Source of the DNA: an uncultured bacterium
GTDB taxonomy: Bacteria > Bacillota_I > Bacilli_A > RF39 > UBA660
Direction: 5' to 3'
NCBI GenBank assembly: GCA_947169285.1
Contig: CAMVPB010000001.1
Span: 203,226 to 267,225, forward strand
DNA length: 64,000 bases
Made by a program: the position numbers and the translations under genes. The notes under the pieces were generated by a model, which did not search any database, was not told where the DNA came from, and worked only from the letters and a program-made list of their open reading frames with translations. Positions 40,766 to 49,060 of this stretch are shown piece by piece. How positions within the stretch are numbered: position 1 is the first letter of the stretch; each line of letters starts with the position of its first letter.

Positions 40766-42640
40766 ATGGACAAAAGATTACCCTCTGAAGAGGAAATATG
40801 GTTAAAGCATTATGCTAAAGATGCTAAGGAAAATAGTGATAATATAGAGGTTGATAAAACTTTATGGGAAGTTTTAGAAGAAAAAATATTTGAATATGAG
40901 AATATTCCTGCAGTTGATTATTATGGAAGAATGATAAGAAGACTAGAGTTTAGGGAAATGGTATATAACTGGGCTAAATCTTTTAAAGCTATGGGTGTTA
41001 AAAGAGGAGATATAGTTCCAGTATTTAGTACATTTACCCCTAGTATTGCTGCGATGGCCCTTGGATTAAATTTAATTGGAGCAGTTCCTAATTTTATAAA
41101 GATTGGTTTAAGTGCTGAAAAATATAATAAAGAGTTAGTAGATGGAAACTTTGCTGTTATATTAAGCCCTTTATATAATGAAGAAATGGATAAATTTTTA
41201 GGTCAAGATAGATTTAAAAAGATTTTTATTGCGACTCCATATGATGATATGGTTGGGTTAAAAAAGAGTATTGTAAGTGGATTAAGTAAATTAAAAGATT
41301 ATAAGAATAAAACTAGAATACCTAAAAATTCTAAATATATTTGGTATGATGAAGCGTATAATTTAGGTAATTATTATTTTGGGGACTTAAAACCAGAGTT
41401 TGTTAAAAATACTCCAGCATTTATTACTTATTCAAGTGGAACAACTAGCGATGCATTAAAAGGAACAATTGCAACTAATGAAACTGTTATAAGTCAAATG
41501 AGACAGGGTAAATATGCAGATATGGGATATGAAAGTGGAAAAGTTTGTTTAACACAATTTCCTCCAACTGCATCAACAGCACTTAATTGTTTGTTCTTAT
41601 CTCCATTTTATTGTGGTATGATTTTAAAAATGTATCCTTCTCCAAATTATAAAGAATTTTATGGTCAAGTTATGGAATCTAAACCACATTTTTCAATATC
41701 AACTGGTGCAGTGTGGAAAGAATTCTTTAAAGAGTATTTAAGAAAAGGAAATAATAAGTCATTAGATTTCTTGGATGTAGCAGTTATAGGTGGAGATGGG
41801 GCAACTTTAGAAGAAATTAATTGGATGAACTCTATATTAGGTAAGCATAGTGATCATAAAACAATGCATATGGGATATGGATTATCCGAAAGTTTTTCTG
41901 TTGTCACTTTTGATAAACCTGGATTAAAATTTGATAAGGAACCAAATAATAAAATACTTCCAACTATTGGTATACCTTATCCTGGTATGACAGTAGGTGT
42001 ATTTGATGAAAATGGTAAGGAACTTGGATATAATGAACGTGGAGAATTATATGTTAAAACTAAATCAAATATGTTAGGTTATTATAATAAACCAGAATTA
42101 ACTGAAAAAATATATTCTGGGGAATGGATTAAAACTGGAGATATTTGTGAAATAGATGAAGAAGGAAGAGTATTCACATATGGAAGAAAGAATGACTATA
42201 TTGAATATGATGATAATAAACATGCATATTTATTCGATATAGCTAACAATATAAAAGTTATATCAGAAGGAAGAGTAACTGGATGTATTATTAGAAAATA
42301 TAAATATTATGATGAAGAAGAATTATTATGCCATTTAGTTTTAAATGATAAAAATATGGATAAAGATACATTGGCTTTGGATAGATTATTTGCTACAATT
42401 GATGATTATATGGAAGAGTGCTATGGCAATGATTTAAAAATATTAGGTTATAAAATCCATGATGAATTTAAAATAAATCCAGCTTCGCTTAAAACCAATA
42501 GATTAATATTAGATAAAGAGTTAAATGATTTTTATGTTGAGTTATATCAAAATTATGAAAAAGGTGATTTAGTAACGCTTTTAGAAGAAAAAGAACATTT
42601 TAAAGTCTTATCTAAAAAATTAGATAGTAATAATCAATAA
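40766..42640 (+). CDS. AMP-dependent acyl-CoA synthetase/ligase family protein
   Basis: 624 residues of the ANL (AMP-binding) superfamily: P-loop-like TYSSGTTSDALKGT, GYGLSES as the A5 motif, GERGELYVK-like (NERGELYVKTKSNMLGYY), TGDICEIDEEGRVFTYGRKNDYI as A7/A8. It would activate a carboxylic acid as an acyl-adenylate; the usual TSGSTGxPK loop is altered (SSGTTSDALKG). I choose ATG 40766 behind AAAGG; an in-frame ATG at 40748 has no RBS. Followed 29 bp later by a hybrid histidine kinase. Confidence 0.85.
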   Translation: MDKRLPSEEEIWLKHYAKDAKENSDNIEVDKTLWEVLEEKIFEYENIPAVDYYGRMIRRLEFREMVYNWAKSFKAMGVKRGDIVPVFSTFTPSIAAMALGLNLIGAVPNFIKIGLSAEKYNKELVDGNFAVILSPLYNEEMDKFLGQDRFKKIFIATPYDDMVGLKKSIVSGLSKLKDYKNKTRIPKNSKYIWYDEAYNLGNYYFGDLKPEFVKNTPAFITYSSGTTSDALKGTIATNETVISQMRQGKYADMGYESGKVCLTQFPPTASTALNCLFLSPFYCGMILKMYPSPNYKEFYGQVMESKPHFSISTGAVWKEFFKEYLRKGNNKSLDFLDVAVIGGDGATLEEINWMNSILGKHSDHKTMHMGYGLSESFSVVTFDKPGLKFDKEPNNKILPTIGIPYPGMTVGVFDENGKELGYNERGELYVKTKSNMLGYYNKPELTEKIYSGEWIKTGDICEIDEEGRVFTYGRKNDYIEYDDNKHAYLFDIANNIKVISEGRVTGCIIRKYKYYDEEELLCHLVLNDKNMDKDTLALDRLFATIDDYMEECYGNDLKILGYKIHDEFKINPASLKTNRLILDKELNDFYVELYQNYEKGDLVTLLEEKEHFKVLSKKLDSNNQ

Positions 42641-42669
42641 AATATGATAGAATTACAATAGGTGATAAT

Positions 42670-44493
42670 ATGGGAACTACGTTATTCTTGGGCTCTGCTC
42701 TAGCGTTTTCTATAGTTTTGCTTATTGTTTTTTTCAAAAAGAAAAGAGTAAAAAGTATTGAAAACACTATTTTTGCATTTACAGCTATTGTTAATTTAGT
42801 GGCTCTAATTATAGAATTAACTCTTCAAATAATAGTTTTAAAAACACCTATTAGTGAATTTCAAACTTCAGGTTTAATAGATTATTGGGCTAGATTATAT
42901 TTAGTAATAATGATAATGTGGTTTACAATATTTACAATATATACAGTTGAAATATCTTTTACGCATAACTTAAAAATTAATACTATAATCTTTTCTACTA
43001 TTTTTGTTATATCATCAATACTTGCATTCTCTTTACCAATAAATAAGTATAATAATGGCATAATTATGTATACATATGGTCCAGCAACAGATGTTTTAAA
43101 AGCAATTGGGATAATATCTATGCTGTTTTGGTTAATATGCTTATTTGCTAATTTTAAAGAAATAAAGAATAAAAAGTATTACCCAGTAATATTTATTACA
43201 ATATTTTTACTAATTTCTAGCATTATACAAATATATAGACCGGAAATATTATTGATTACAGTTATCGGTACTTTAACAACATACATAATGTATTTTACAA
43301 TAGAAAATCCAGATTTAAGGCTTATTAATGAACTTAACATAGCTAAAGACCAAGCTGATAAAGCTAATATGGCTAAAACAGAGTTCTTGTCAAATATGTC
43401 TCATGAAATAAGAACACCTTTAAATGCGATAATGGGATTTGGTAGTATTTTAATGGAACATAAAGATTTATCTGATGAAGTTAAGGAAGATATTAATAAT
43501 ATTATAAGTGCTTCTGATAATCTTTTGGAAATAGTTAATGGAATATTGGATATATCTAAAATAGAAGCTAATAAACTTGAAATAATTGATAGTGAGTATG
43601 AACCAAAACAAATATTTAATGATCTTGTTAAAATGAGTGAAGTAAAACTTGATGCTATGAACAAACCAATTAAGTTTAAATATTTCTTTGATGAAACAAT
43701 TCCACCAGTTTTATATGGAGATCATGGTAGGGTTAAACAAATAATACTAAACTTATTAACTAATGCAATTAAATACACTAACAAAGGATGGATTGAATTT
43801 AAAGTATCATGTATTAATAAATCTAATGTCACAAGATTAATAATATCAGTAGAAGATACTGGTATAGGTATTAAAGAAGATAAGATAAATAAATTATTTA
43901 ATAAGTTTGAAAGACTTGAAGTAGAAAAAAATACAACTGTAGAAGGTACTGGTTTAGGACTTGCAATTACTAAAAAACTAGTTGAATTAATGAATGGTAA
44001 AATAGTTGTTCAAAGTAAATTCGGAGAAGGTTCTAAATTTAGTGTTTCTTTAGATCAAAGAATTGTTAAAGATAAAGAAGAACTTGAAAAAACAAATGTT
44101 ATAGAACTTGATAATATTGAATTTAATGGTAAAAAAGTTTTAGTTGTTGATGACAATATAGTTAATCTTAAAGTTGCTGGAAGACTTTTAGAAAAATATA
44201 AAGTAGATATTACTGAATCTAGTAGTGGTAAAGATGCATTAGAAAAAATAAAATCTGATAAATTTGATTTAATATTACTTGATGATATGATGCCTGGTAT
44301 GAGTGGTACTGAAACATTAATTGAAATGAAGAAAGATAAATCTTTTAAAACACCAGTAATTGCTTTAACTGCTAATGCTATAAATGGAATGAAAGAAAAA
44401 TATTTGAGTGCTGGCTTTGATGACTATATTCCAAAACCAATTGATAGATTAGAACTAGAAAAAAAATTAGAAAAATTTTTAGGAGGTAATTAA
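42670..44493 (+). CDS. Hybrid sensor histidine kinase/response regulator
   Basis: 607 residues. About seven hydrophobic helices occupy residues 1-215, suggesting a membrane-embedded ligand sensor. HisKA contains His about 245 (NMSHEIRTPLNAIMGFG). HATPase has NLLTNAIKYT, EDTGIGI and GTGLGLAIT. A C-terminal receiver has VDDN, Asp about 538 (LLDDMMPG) and Lys in PKPID. The HPt-REC gene that starts 1 bp later completes a phosphorelay. Confidence 0.95.
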   Translation: MGTTLFLGSALAFSIVLLIVFFKKKRVKSIENTIFAFTAIVNLVALIIELTLQIIVLKTPISEFQTSGLIDYWARLYLVIMIMWFTIFTIYTVEISFTHNLKINTIIFSTIFVISSILAFSLPINKYNNGIIMYTYGPATDVLKAIGIISMLFWLICLFANFKEIKNKKYYPVIFITIFLLISSIIQIYRPEILLITVIGTLTTYIMYFTIENPDLRLINELNIAKDQADKANMAKTEFLSNMSHEIRTPLNAIMGFGSILMEHKDLSDEVKEDINNIISASDNLLEIVNGILDISKIEANKLEIIDSEYEPKQIFNDLVKMSEVKLDAMNKPIKFKYFFDETIPPVLYGDHGRVKQIILNLLTNAIKYTNKGWIEFKVSCINKSNVTRLIISVEDTGIGIKEDKINKLFNKFERLEVEKNTTVEGTGLGLAITKKLVELMNGKIVVQSKFGEGSKFSVSLDQRIVKDKEELEKTNVIELDNIEFNGKKVLVVDDNIVNLKVAGRLLEKYKVDITESSSGKDALEKIKSDKFDLILLDDMMPGMSGTETLIEMKKDKSFKTPVIALTANAINGMKEKYLSAGFDDYIPKPIDRLELEKKLEKFLGGN

Positions 44494-44494
44494 T

Positions 44495-45274
44495 ATGAAA
44501 GATGAGAATTTTTTAAGAAGTAAAGGAGTAAATATTGATGCATCTTTAGAATTATTTGGTGATATTGAAACTTATAATTTAACATTAAATGACTTTTTAG
44601 GAGCAATATCTGAGAAGATTGAGAATTTAGAAAAGTATAAAGAAGCAAATGATATGCCTAATTATGCAATACTAGTTCACTCTTTAAAATCAGATGCTAA
44701 ATATTTTGGATTTACGAAGCTTGCTGAATTTGCTTATGAACATGAAATGAAAAGTAAAGCTAATAACATGTACTATGTATTTGATCACTTTGATGAATTA
44801 ATAGATGAAGTTAATAATGTATTATCTATAGTAGGTGAGTATTTAGGTAAAACTGTTAATACATTTAAAGTAGAGCAAACTAATAATACTAATAATGGGG
44901 ACGCTATTCTTGTAGTAGATGATTCTAATATAGTAAGAGTATTTATAGATAAAGTTTTTGCAGGTGTTTATAATGTAATAAGTGCTAATGATGGAAAAGA
45001 AGCATTAGATTATATAAGTAATGATAAAGGTAATATTAAAGCAATGCTATTAGATTTAAATATGCCAAATGTAAATGGAATGGAAGTATTAGAATACTTT
45101 AGAAATAATGCTTTATTTAATAAAATACCAGTATCTATTATAACTGGAGAAGATTCTAATGACGAAATAGAGAAAGCTTTAACATACCCGGTTGTTGAAG
45201 TATTAACTAAACCTTTTAATGAAAGAGATATTAAAAGAGTTGTTGAGAAGACAATTAATTCAAATAAATTTTAA
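44495..45274 (+). CDS. HPt-receiver phosphorelay protein
   Basis: 259 residues. The N-terminal HPt domain has the phospho-His in ILVHSLKSDAKYFG (about 62). A linker rich in Asn/Thr (about 125-135) leads to a receiver domain with VDDSN, Asp about 187 (LLDLNMPNVNG) and Lys in TKPF. There is no DNA-binding or enzymatic output domain, so the end point of the relay is unknown; Spo0A elsewhere in the window is one possible acceptor (speculative). Confidence 0.9.
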   Translation: MKDENFLRSKGVNIDASLELFGDIETYNLTLNDFLGAISEKIENLEKYKEANDMPNYAILVHSLKSDAKYFGFTKLAEFAYEHEMKSKANNMYYVFDHFDELIDEVNNVLSIVGEYLGKTVNTFKVEQTNNTNNGDAILVVDDSNIVRVFIDKVFAGVYNVISANDGKEALDYISNDKGNIKAMLLDLNMPNVNGMEVLEYFRNNALFNKIPVSIITGEDSNDEIEKALTYPVVEVLTKPFNERDIKRVVEKTINSNKF

Positions 45275-45296
45275 AGTGTAAAAGTTTACACTTTTA
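45273..45296 (+). terminator. Terminator of the phosphorelay operon
   Basis: AAAGTGTAAA (45273-45282) and TTTACACTTT (45285-45294), perfect 10-bp stem overlapping the stop codon. Confidence 0.85.
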
Positions 45297-45358
45297 AAAT
45301 AAAATATAGTTGACTTTTAAAAAGACTTTATTAAGATAAAGAGTTTGTGAGGGAGATT

Positions 45359-46582
45359 ATGAAAAAAGAAAGAGTATTTGAAATAACTACAATTAGTTCA
45401 ATTATAATGGGATTATTGGTAGTAATAATTAATAATTTAGGAGTTATGCCATATTCGGGATACTTCTTATTACCAATTATGTTATTAATTGCTTTTTACA
45501 TATTTATGTTAAAAATAATAGGTATTAAAACTAATGATAAGGCTTATATATTTTTAATACCATTAATAATTATTATATTGAGTAATTTTATATTTAAGGT
45601 CGATGGTTCTAATAAATTCTTAAATATATTTATAATACCTATATTACTTTCTATATTTTTGTTTATGTTAGTAGATGAAAACAAAAAAATAACTAAAAAT
45701 TCTTTAAGATGGGTAATTGATTTATTTCCATCATACCTATTTTCTAATATGAGTAATATGAAATTACCACTTAAAGATGAAAAAACAAAATCTAAATTAA
45801 AAAGTGTTTTAATAGGATTGATAATAGGCATTATTGTAGGCGGAATAATTGTTTCTTTACTTGCTTCATCCGATGCATATTTTGGAGAAGTTGTTAACAA
45901 AATATTTGGCTGGTTATCTGGATTATTTAATTTTGATAATATAGTTAAAAATATTATTATATTTATAAATGTATTTATTATATTCTTTAGTGCATTTATT
46001 AATTTAGTAGATAATAAGGATAAGAATAATAAATTAAAAGAATTAAATGTTAACAAAACGATACTTACAACTGTTTTAACAATAATGAATTTAGTGTTTT
46101 TGTTATTCTTGATTTCAGAAATATCTAAATTAACAATAAATTTCTTGCATATTCCTGAAAGCTATACATATGCATCTTATGCAAGAGAAGGTTTCTTTCA
46201 ACTATTAGGAGTTACAAGTATAAATTTCTTAATAACAATACTAATAGTAAGTTTTAATAATAAAAATGAAATAACTAAAATAATTAAAATATTATTAACT
46301 ATATTATTAAGTTTCTCTATTTTATTAATATTTAATTCATATTATAGAATGTTCTTATATATAGGAAAATATGGATTTACTATTCTTAGATTACAAGTAT
46401 TATTATTTATGTTAATGGAATTAATATTGTTTGGATTATTATTTAAGAAAATATATTCTAAAAAAGCTAAAGATGAATTTATGGTTTATGGACTAATATT
46501 AATAATAACTTATATATTAAATGTTTATTTATGCAGTGAATGGTTCATTAATATATTAAATAAATTAGTAAATAAGGGCTAG
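45359..46582 (+). CDS. DUF4173/DUF4153-like membrane protein
   Basis: About 407 residues with ten or more hydrophobic helices. The segment HIPESYTYASYAREGFFQLLGVTSIN matches the conserved YAR-GFFQL core of DUF4173-type proteins; YFGEVVNKIFGWL precedes it. Function unknown. The start is ATG 45359 behind GGGAG; an in-frame GTG at 45347 would overlap the RBS. Confidence 0.8.
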   Translation: MKKERVFEITTISSIIMGLLVVIINNLGVMPYSGYFLLPIMLLIAFYIFMLKIIGIKTNDKAYIFLIPLIIIILSNFIFKVDGSNKFLNIFIIPILLSIFLFMLVDENKKITKNSLRWVIDLFPSYLFSNMSNMKLPLKDEKTKSKLKSVLIGLIIGIIVGGIIVSLLASSDAYFGEVVNKIFGWLSGLFNFDNIVKNIIIFINVFIIFFSAFINLVDNKDKNNKLKELNVNKTILTTVLTIMNLVFLLFLISEISKLTINFLHIPESYTYASYAREGFFQLLGVTSINFLITILIVSFNNKNEITKIIKILLTILLSFSILLIFNSYYRMFLYIGKYGFTILRLQVLLFMLMELILFGLLFKKIYSKKAKDEFMVYGLILIITYILNVYLCSEWFINILNKLVNKG

Positions 46583-46606
46583 TTAATAGCCTTTATTTTT
46601 TTTCTT
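46571..46606 (+). terminator. Terminator
   Basis: AATAAGGGCTA (46571-46581) pairs imperfectly with TAGCCTTTATT (46587-46597), then an eight-T run. Confidence 0.85.
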
Positions 46607-46627
46607 GTGATATAATTACTTTATAAT

Positions 46628-47803
46628 ATGGATAAAGAAAAAAGAATAATGTTTATAACCGATATTTTAAATAGTACAACATCAGTTTATTTTAGTACAT
46701 TCTTTGTATTATATTTTTTTAATGTTACTAATTATGAAATTATACCTCTTGCAAAGTATTACATAACTGCATATTTGTTCATTGGTATTGCTTTTATATT
46801 AATAAGTAAACTTATAAAAAACAATTATAAAGTAGAACTATTTAGAATAGGTATAGCTCTTAGAGCACTTTATGTTGCATTAATTATGTTTCTAAAAGAA
46901 AATATTATAAATTATATATTTTTAGTAGCGATTATAGATGGGTTATCTCAAGGATTTTATTCATATCCTAAAAATTTATTGAATACTGAAAAGATATCTA
47001 ATGAAGATAGACAAAAATATAGTTCTATTATAAATACTGTTTGTCAATTTATTTCAATAATAATACCTCTTTTATTAGGTATACTTCTAACTTATTTTAG
47101 TTATGTTGAAGTTGGTAAAGCTTTCTTTATATTATTTGTTATTATGTATATAATATCTTTTAAATTGAAAGATGGTAAACATAATAAGAGAAAGTTAGAA
47201 TTTAATAAATTCTTTAAATTAATAAAAGCTAATAAGCATTTAAGATATTCTTTATTAAAACCATTTTTATCAGGGTTAACTATTTCTTCAGGTGTTATGT
47301 ATCTAATAATAACTTTATACAAGATATATAATTTTAAAACAAATTTAAACTTAGGATTTGTTACTAGTATTTGCTCATTTGTATGTTTAGTTGCATGCAT
47401 TATATTTAAATTTATAAAGAAGAAAGATTTTAATAAAGTTATGATTTTTAGCGGGTTTATATCTTTTATTACAATACTTTTATTTGCATTCTTTCCTTCA
47501 AAAGCAAGTTTAATAGCATTTATGTTTATTGATAATTTGTTAATAACATTTATAGCTTTAATATCTAACATGACAGTAACTAATTATAGTAATAATAAAG
47601 AGATAAAAAAAGATTTAAAATCAGAATTTTATTTAATAATAGATGTAATGTTTATGATATCAAGAGTACTTGGTTATACATTACTTTTTCTAGTATGTTT
47701 GTTTATCGGCAAAGAATACATAAATTATTTAATGATAGTACCAGCTATATCACTTATTTTAGAATCTATGATAATTTGTAAATTAAATAAAGAAAAAAGT
47801 TGA
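46628..47803 (+). CDS. MFS-type transporter
   Basis: 391 residues, twelve predicted hydrophobic helices split by a central charged loop (about 175-195, KLKDGKHNKRKLEF), as in major facilitator transporters. The N-terminal FITDILNSTTSVYFSTFFVLYFF resembles a group of short MFS exporters of Bacillota. Substrate unknown. No convincing SD precedes the ATG. The stop codon lies inside the -35 of the small RNA candidate downstream. Confidence 0.75.
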   Translation: MDKEKRIMFITDILNSTTSVYFSTFFVLYFFNVTNYEIIPLAKYYITAYLFIGIAFILISKLIKNNYKVELFRIGIALRALYVALIMFLKENIINYIFLVAIIDGLSQGFYSYPKNLLNTEKISNEDRQKYSSIINTVCQFISIIIPLLLGILLTYFSYVEVGKAFFILFVIMYIISFKLKDGKHNKRKLEFNKFFKLIKANKHLRYSLLKPFLSGLTISSGVMYLIITLYKIYNFKTNLNLGFVTSICSFVCLVACIIFKFIKKKDFNKVMIFSGFISFITILLFAFFPSKASLIAFMFIDNLLITFIALISNMTVTNYSNNKEIKKDLKSEFYLIIDVMFMISRVLGYTLLFLVCLFIGKEYINYLMIVPAISLILESMIICKLNKEKS

Positions 47804-47829
47804 CACGGACAAACGTTTTATACCATAAT
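47800..47829 (+). promoter_or_regulatory. Promoter for the small RNA candidate
   Basis: TTGACA (47800-47805), containing the MFS stop codon, and CATAAT (47824-47829) are 18 bp apart. The inverted repeat starting at 47827 overlaps the -10, so it might instead or also be an operator. Confidence 0.5.
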
Positions 47830-47834
47830 TGTAA

Positions 47835-47950
47835 TGTAAGTTGACTTGCCAAGTGCTTACATTACAATTTATGTCGATAATTTATATTTTTAGGCAAGAA
47901 AAATATATCTATTCGAGGTATACCTTTAAAAGGGTATGCCTCTTTTTTTA
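47835..47950 (+). ncRNA. Candidate structured small RNA of about 115 nt
   Basis: No open frame of note is found between the MFS and RhuM-Fic genes. AATTGTAATGTAAG (47827-47840) and CTTACATTACAATT (47856-47869) form a perfect 14-bp inverted repeat, with a small ACTTG-C-CAAGT palindrome in the loop. At 47915-47942 a 12-bp terminator stem (GAGGTATACC with GGGTATGCCTC) is followed by TTTTTTT. Promoter-like sequence, stem and terminator together suggest a short independent transcript; alternatively the first repeat is a protein-binding site. Confidence 0.5.
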
Positions 47951-47997
47951 ATAATAAGGCATAATTGTATAAATCTGTTATGAAGGGAGATGAAAAA

Positions 47998-48951
47998 ATG
48001 AAAAATGAGATTATATTATTTGATAATCAAGATATCAAATTAGAAGTTAATGTAAAAGATGATACAGTATGGTTAAGTACTGATCAAATGGCCAAGTTAT
48101 TTGATAGAGATTATAAGACAATAAGGAAACATATTAATAATGCTTTAAAAGAAGAATTGGATAGTTCAACTATCGCAAAAATTGCGACAGTTCAATCAGA
48201 AGGGCCTAGAGAAGTTATCCGTAATATTGACTACTATAATCTTGATATGATTATTTCAGTTGGATACCGTGTTAAATCTAAGAATGGAATCATTTTTAGA
48301 AAATGGGCTAATAAAGTATTAAAAGAATATTTGTTAAAAGGATATGCAGTTAATCAAAGAAGATTAGAATATTTAGAAAAAACAGTTAGATTGATTGATA
48401 TAGCTGGAAGAATTGATAGAGATATTGAAGCTAATGAAGCAAAAGAAATAATTAAAGTTATTAATAAATACTCAAATGCTTTAAATCTTTTAGATGACTA
48501 TGATCATAGGAGAGTAGTTAAGCCAAAAGGAAGTAAAAGAGAAAATAAAGTTACATATGAAAATTGCATTGATTTAATTGAACTATTAAAGTTTAATAAC
48601 GATAGTAATTTATTTGGTTTAGAGAGAAAAGAAGGATTAAAATCTATTATAAATAATGTATATCAATCATTTGGAGAAGTTGATGTTTACCCTTCTATAG
48701 AAGAAAAAGCAGCTAACTTCTTATATTTGATAACTAAAAATCATACTTTTATTGACGGCAATAAAAGAATAGCTGCGACTTTATTTATATATTTTTTAGA
48801 GTTTAATAATATTTTATATAAAAATGATAAAAGAGTTATAGATAATAATACTCTTGTAGCAGTTACACTATTAATCGCAGAATCTAATCCTAAAGAAAAA
48901 GATATACTAGTTGATTTAGTAATGAATTTTTTGTGTAGTGAAGAACAATAG
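47998..48951 (+). CDS. RhuM-type N-terminus fused to a Fic/Doc domain
   Basis: 317 residues. Residues about 1-110 match the RhuM/virulence-protein family (DTVWLSTDQMAKLFDRDYKT, VGYRVKSKNGIIFRKWANKVL). The C-terminal half is a Fic/Doc domain with the motif HTFIDGNKR (about 248-256), close to the Doc form HxFxDxNKR rather than the AMPylating HPFxxGNGR. It could modify a protein with phosphate or a nucleotide; target unknown. Start at ATG 47998 behind GGGAG. No separate antitoxin is seen, so inhibition may be internal. Confidence 0.88.
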   Translation: MKNEIILFDNQDIKLEVNVKDDTVWLSTDQMAKLFDRDYKTIRKHINNALKEELDSSTIAKIATVQSEGPREVIRNIDYYNLDMIISVGYRVKSKNGIIFRKWANKVLKEYLLKGYAVNQRRLEYLEKTVRLIDIAGRIDRDIEANEAKEIIKVINKYSNALNLLDDYDHRRVVKPKGSKRENKVTYENCIDLIELLKFNNDSNLFGLERKEGLKSIINNVYQSFGEVDVYPSIEEKAANFLYLITKNHTFIDGNKRIAATLFIYFLEFNNILYKNDKRVIDNNTLVAVTLLIAESNPKEKDILVDLVMNFLCSEEQ

Positions 48952-49060
48952 AATATATCTAAATGTCTGAAGATTAATGGTAGATATTATAAAAAAATTT
49001 AAAATAAAGAATTTTAAATTGCATATTTATTTTTAATAAAATTAAGTATATAATAAAATT

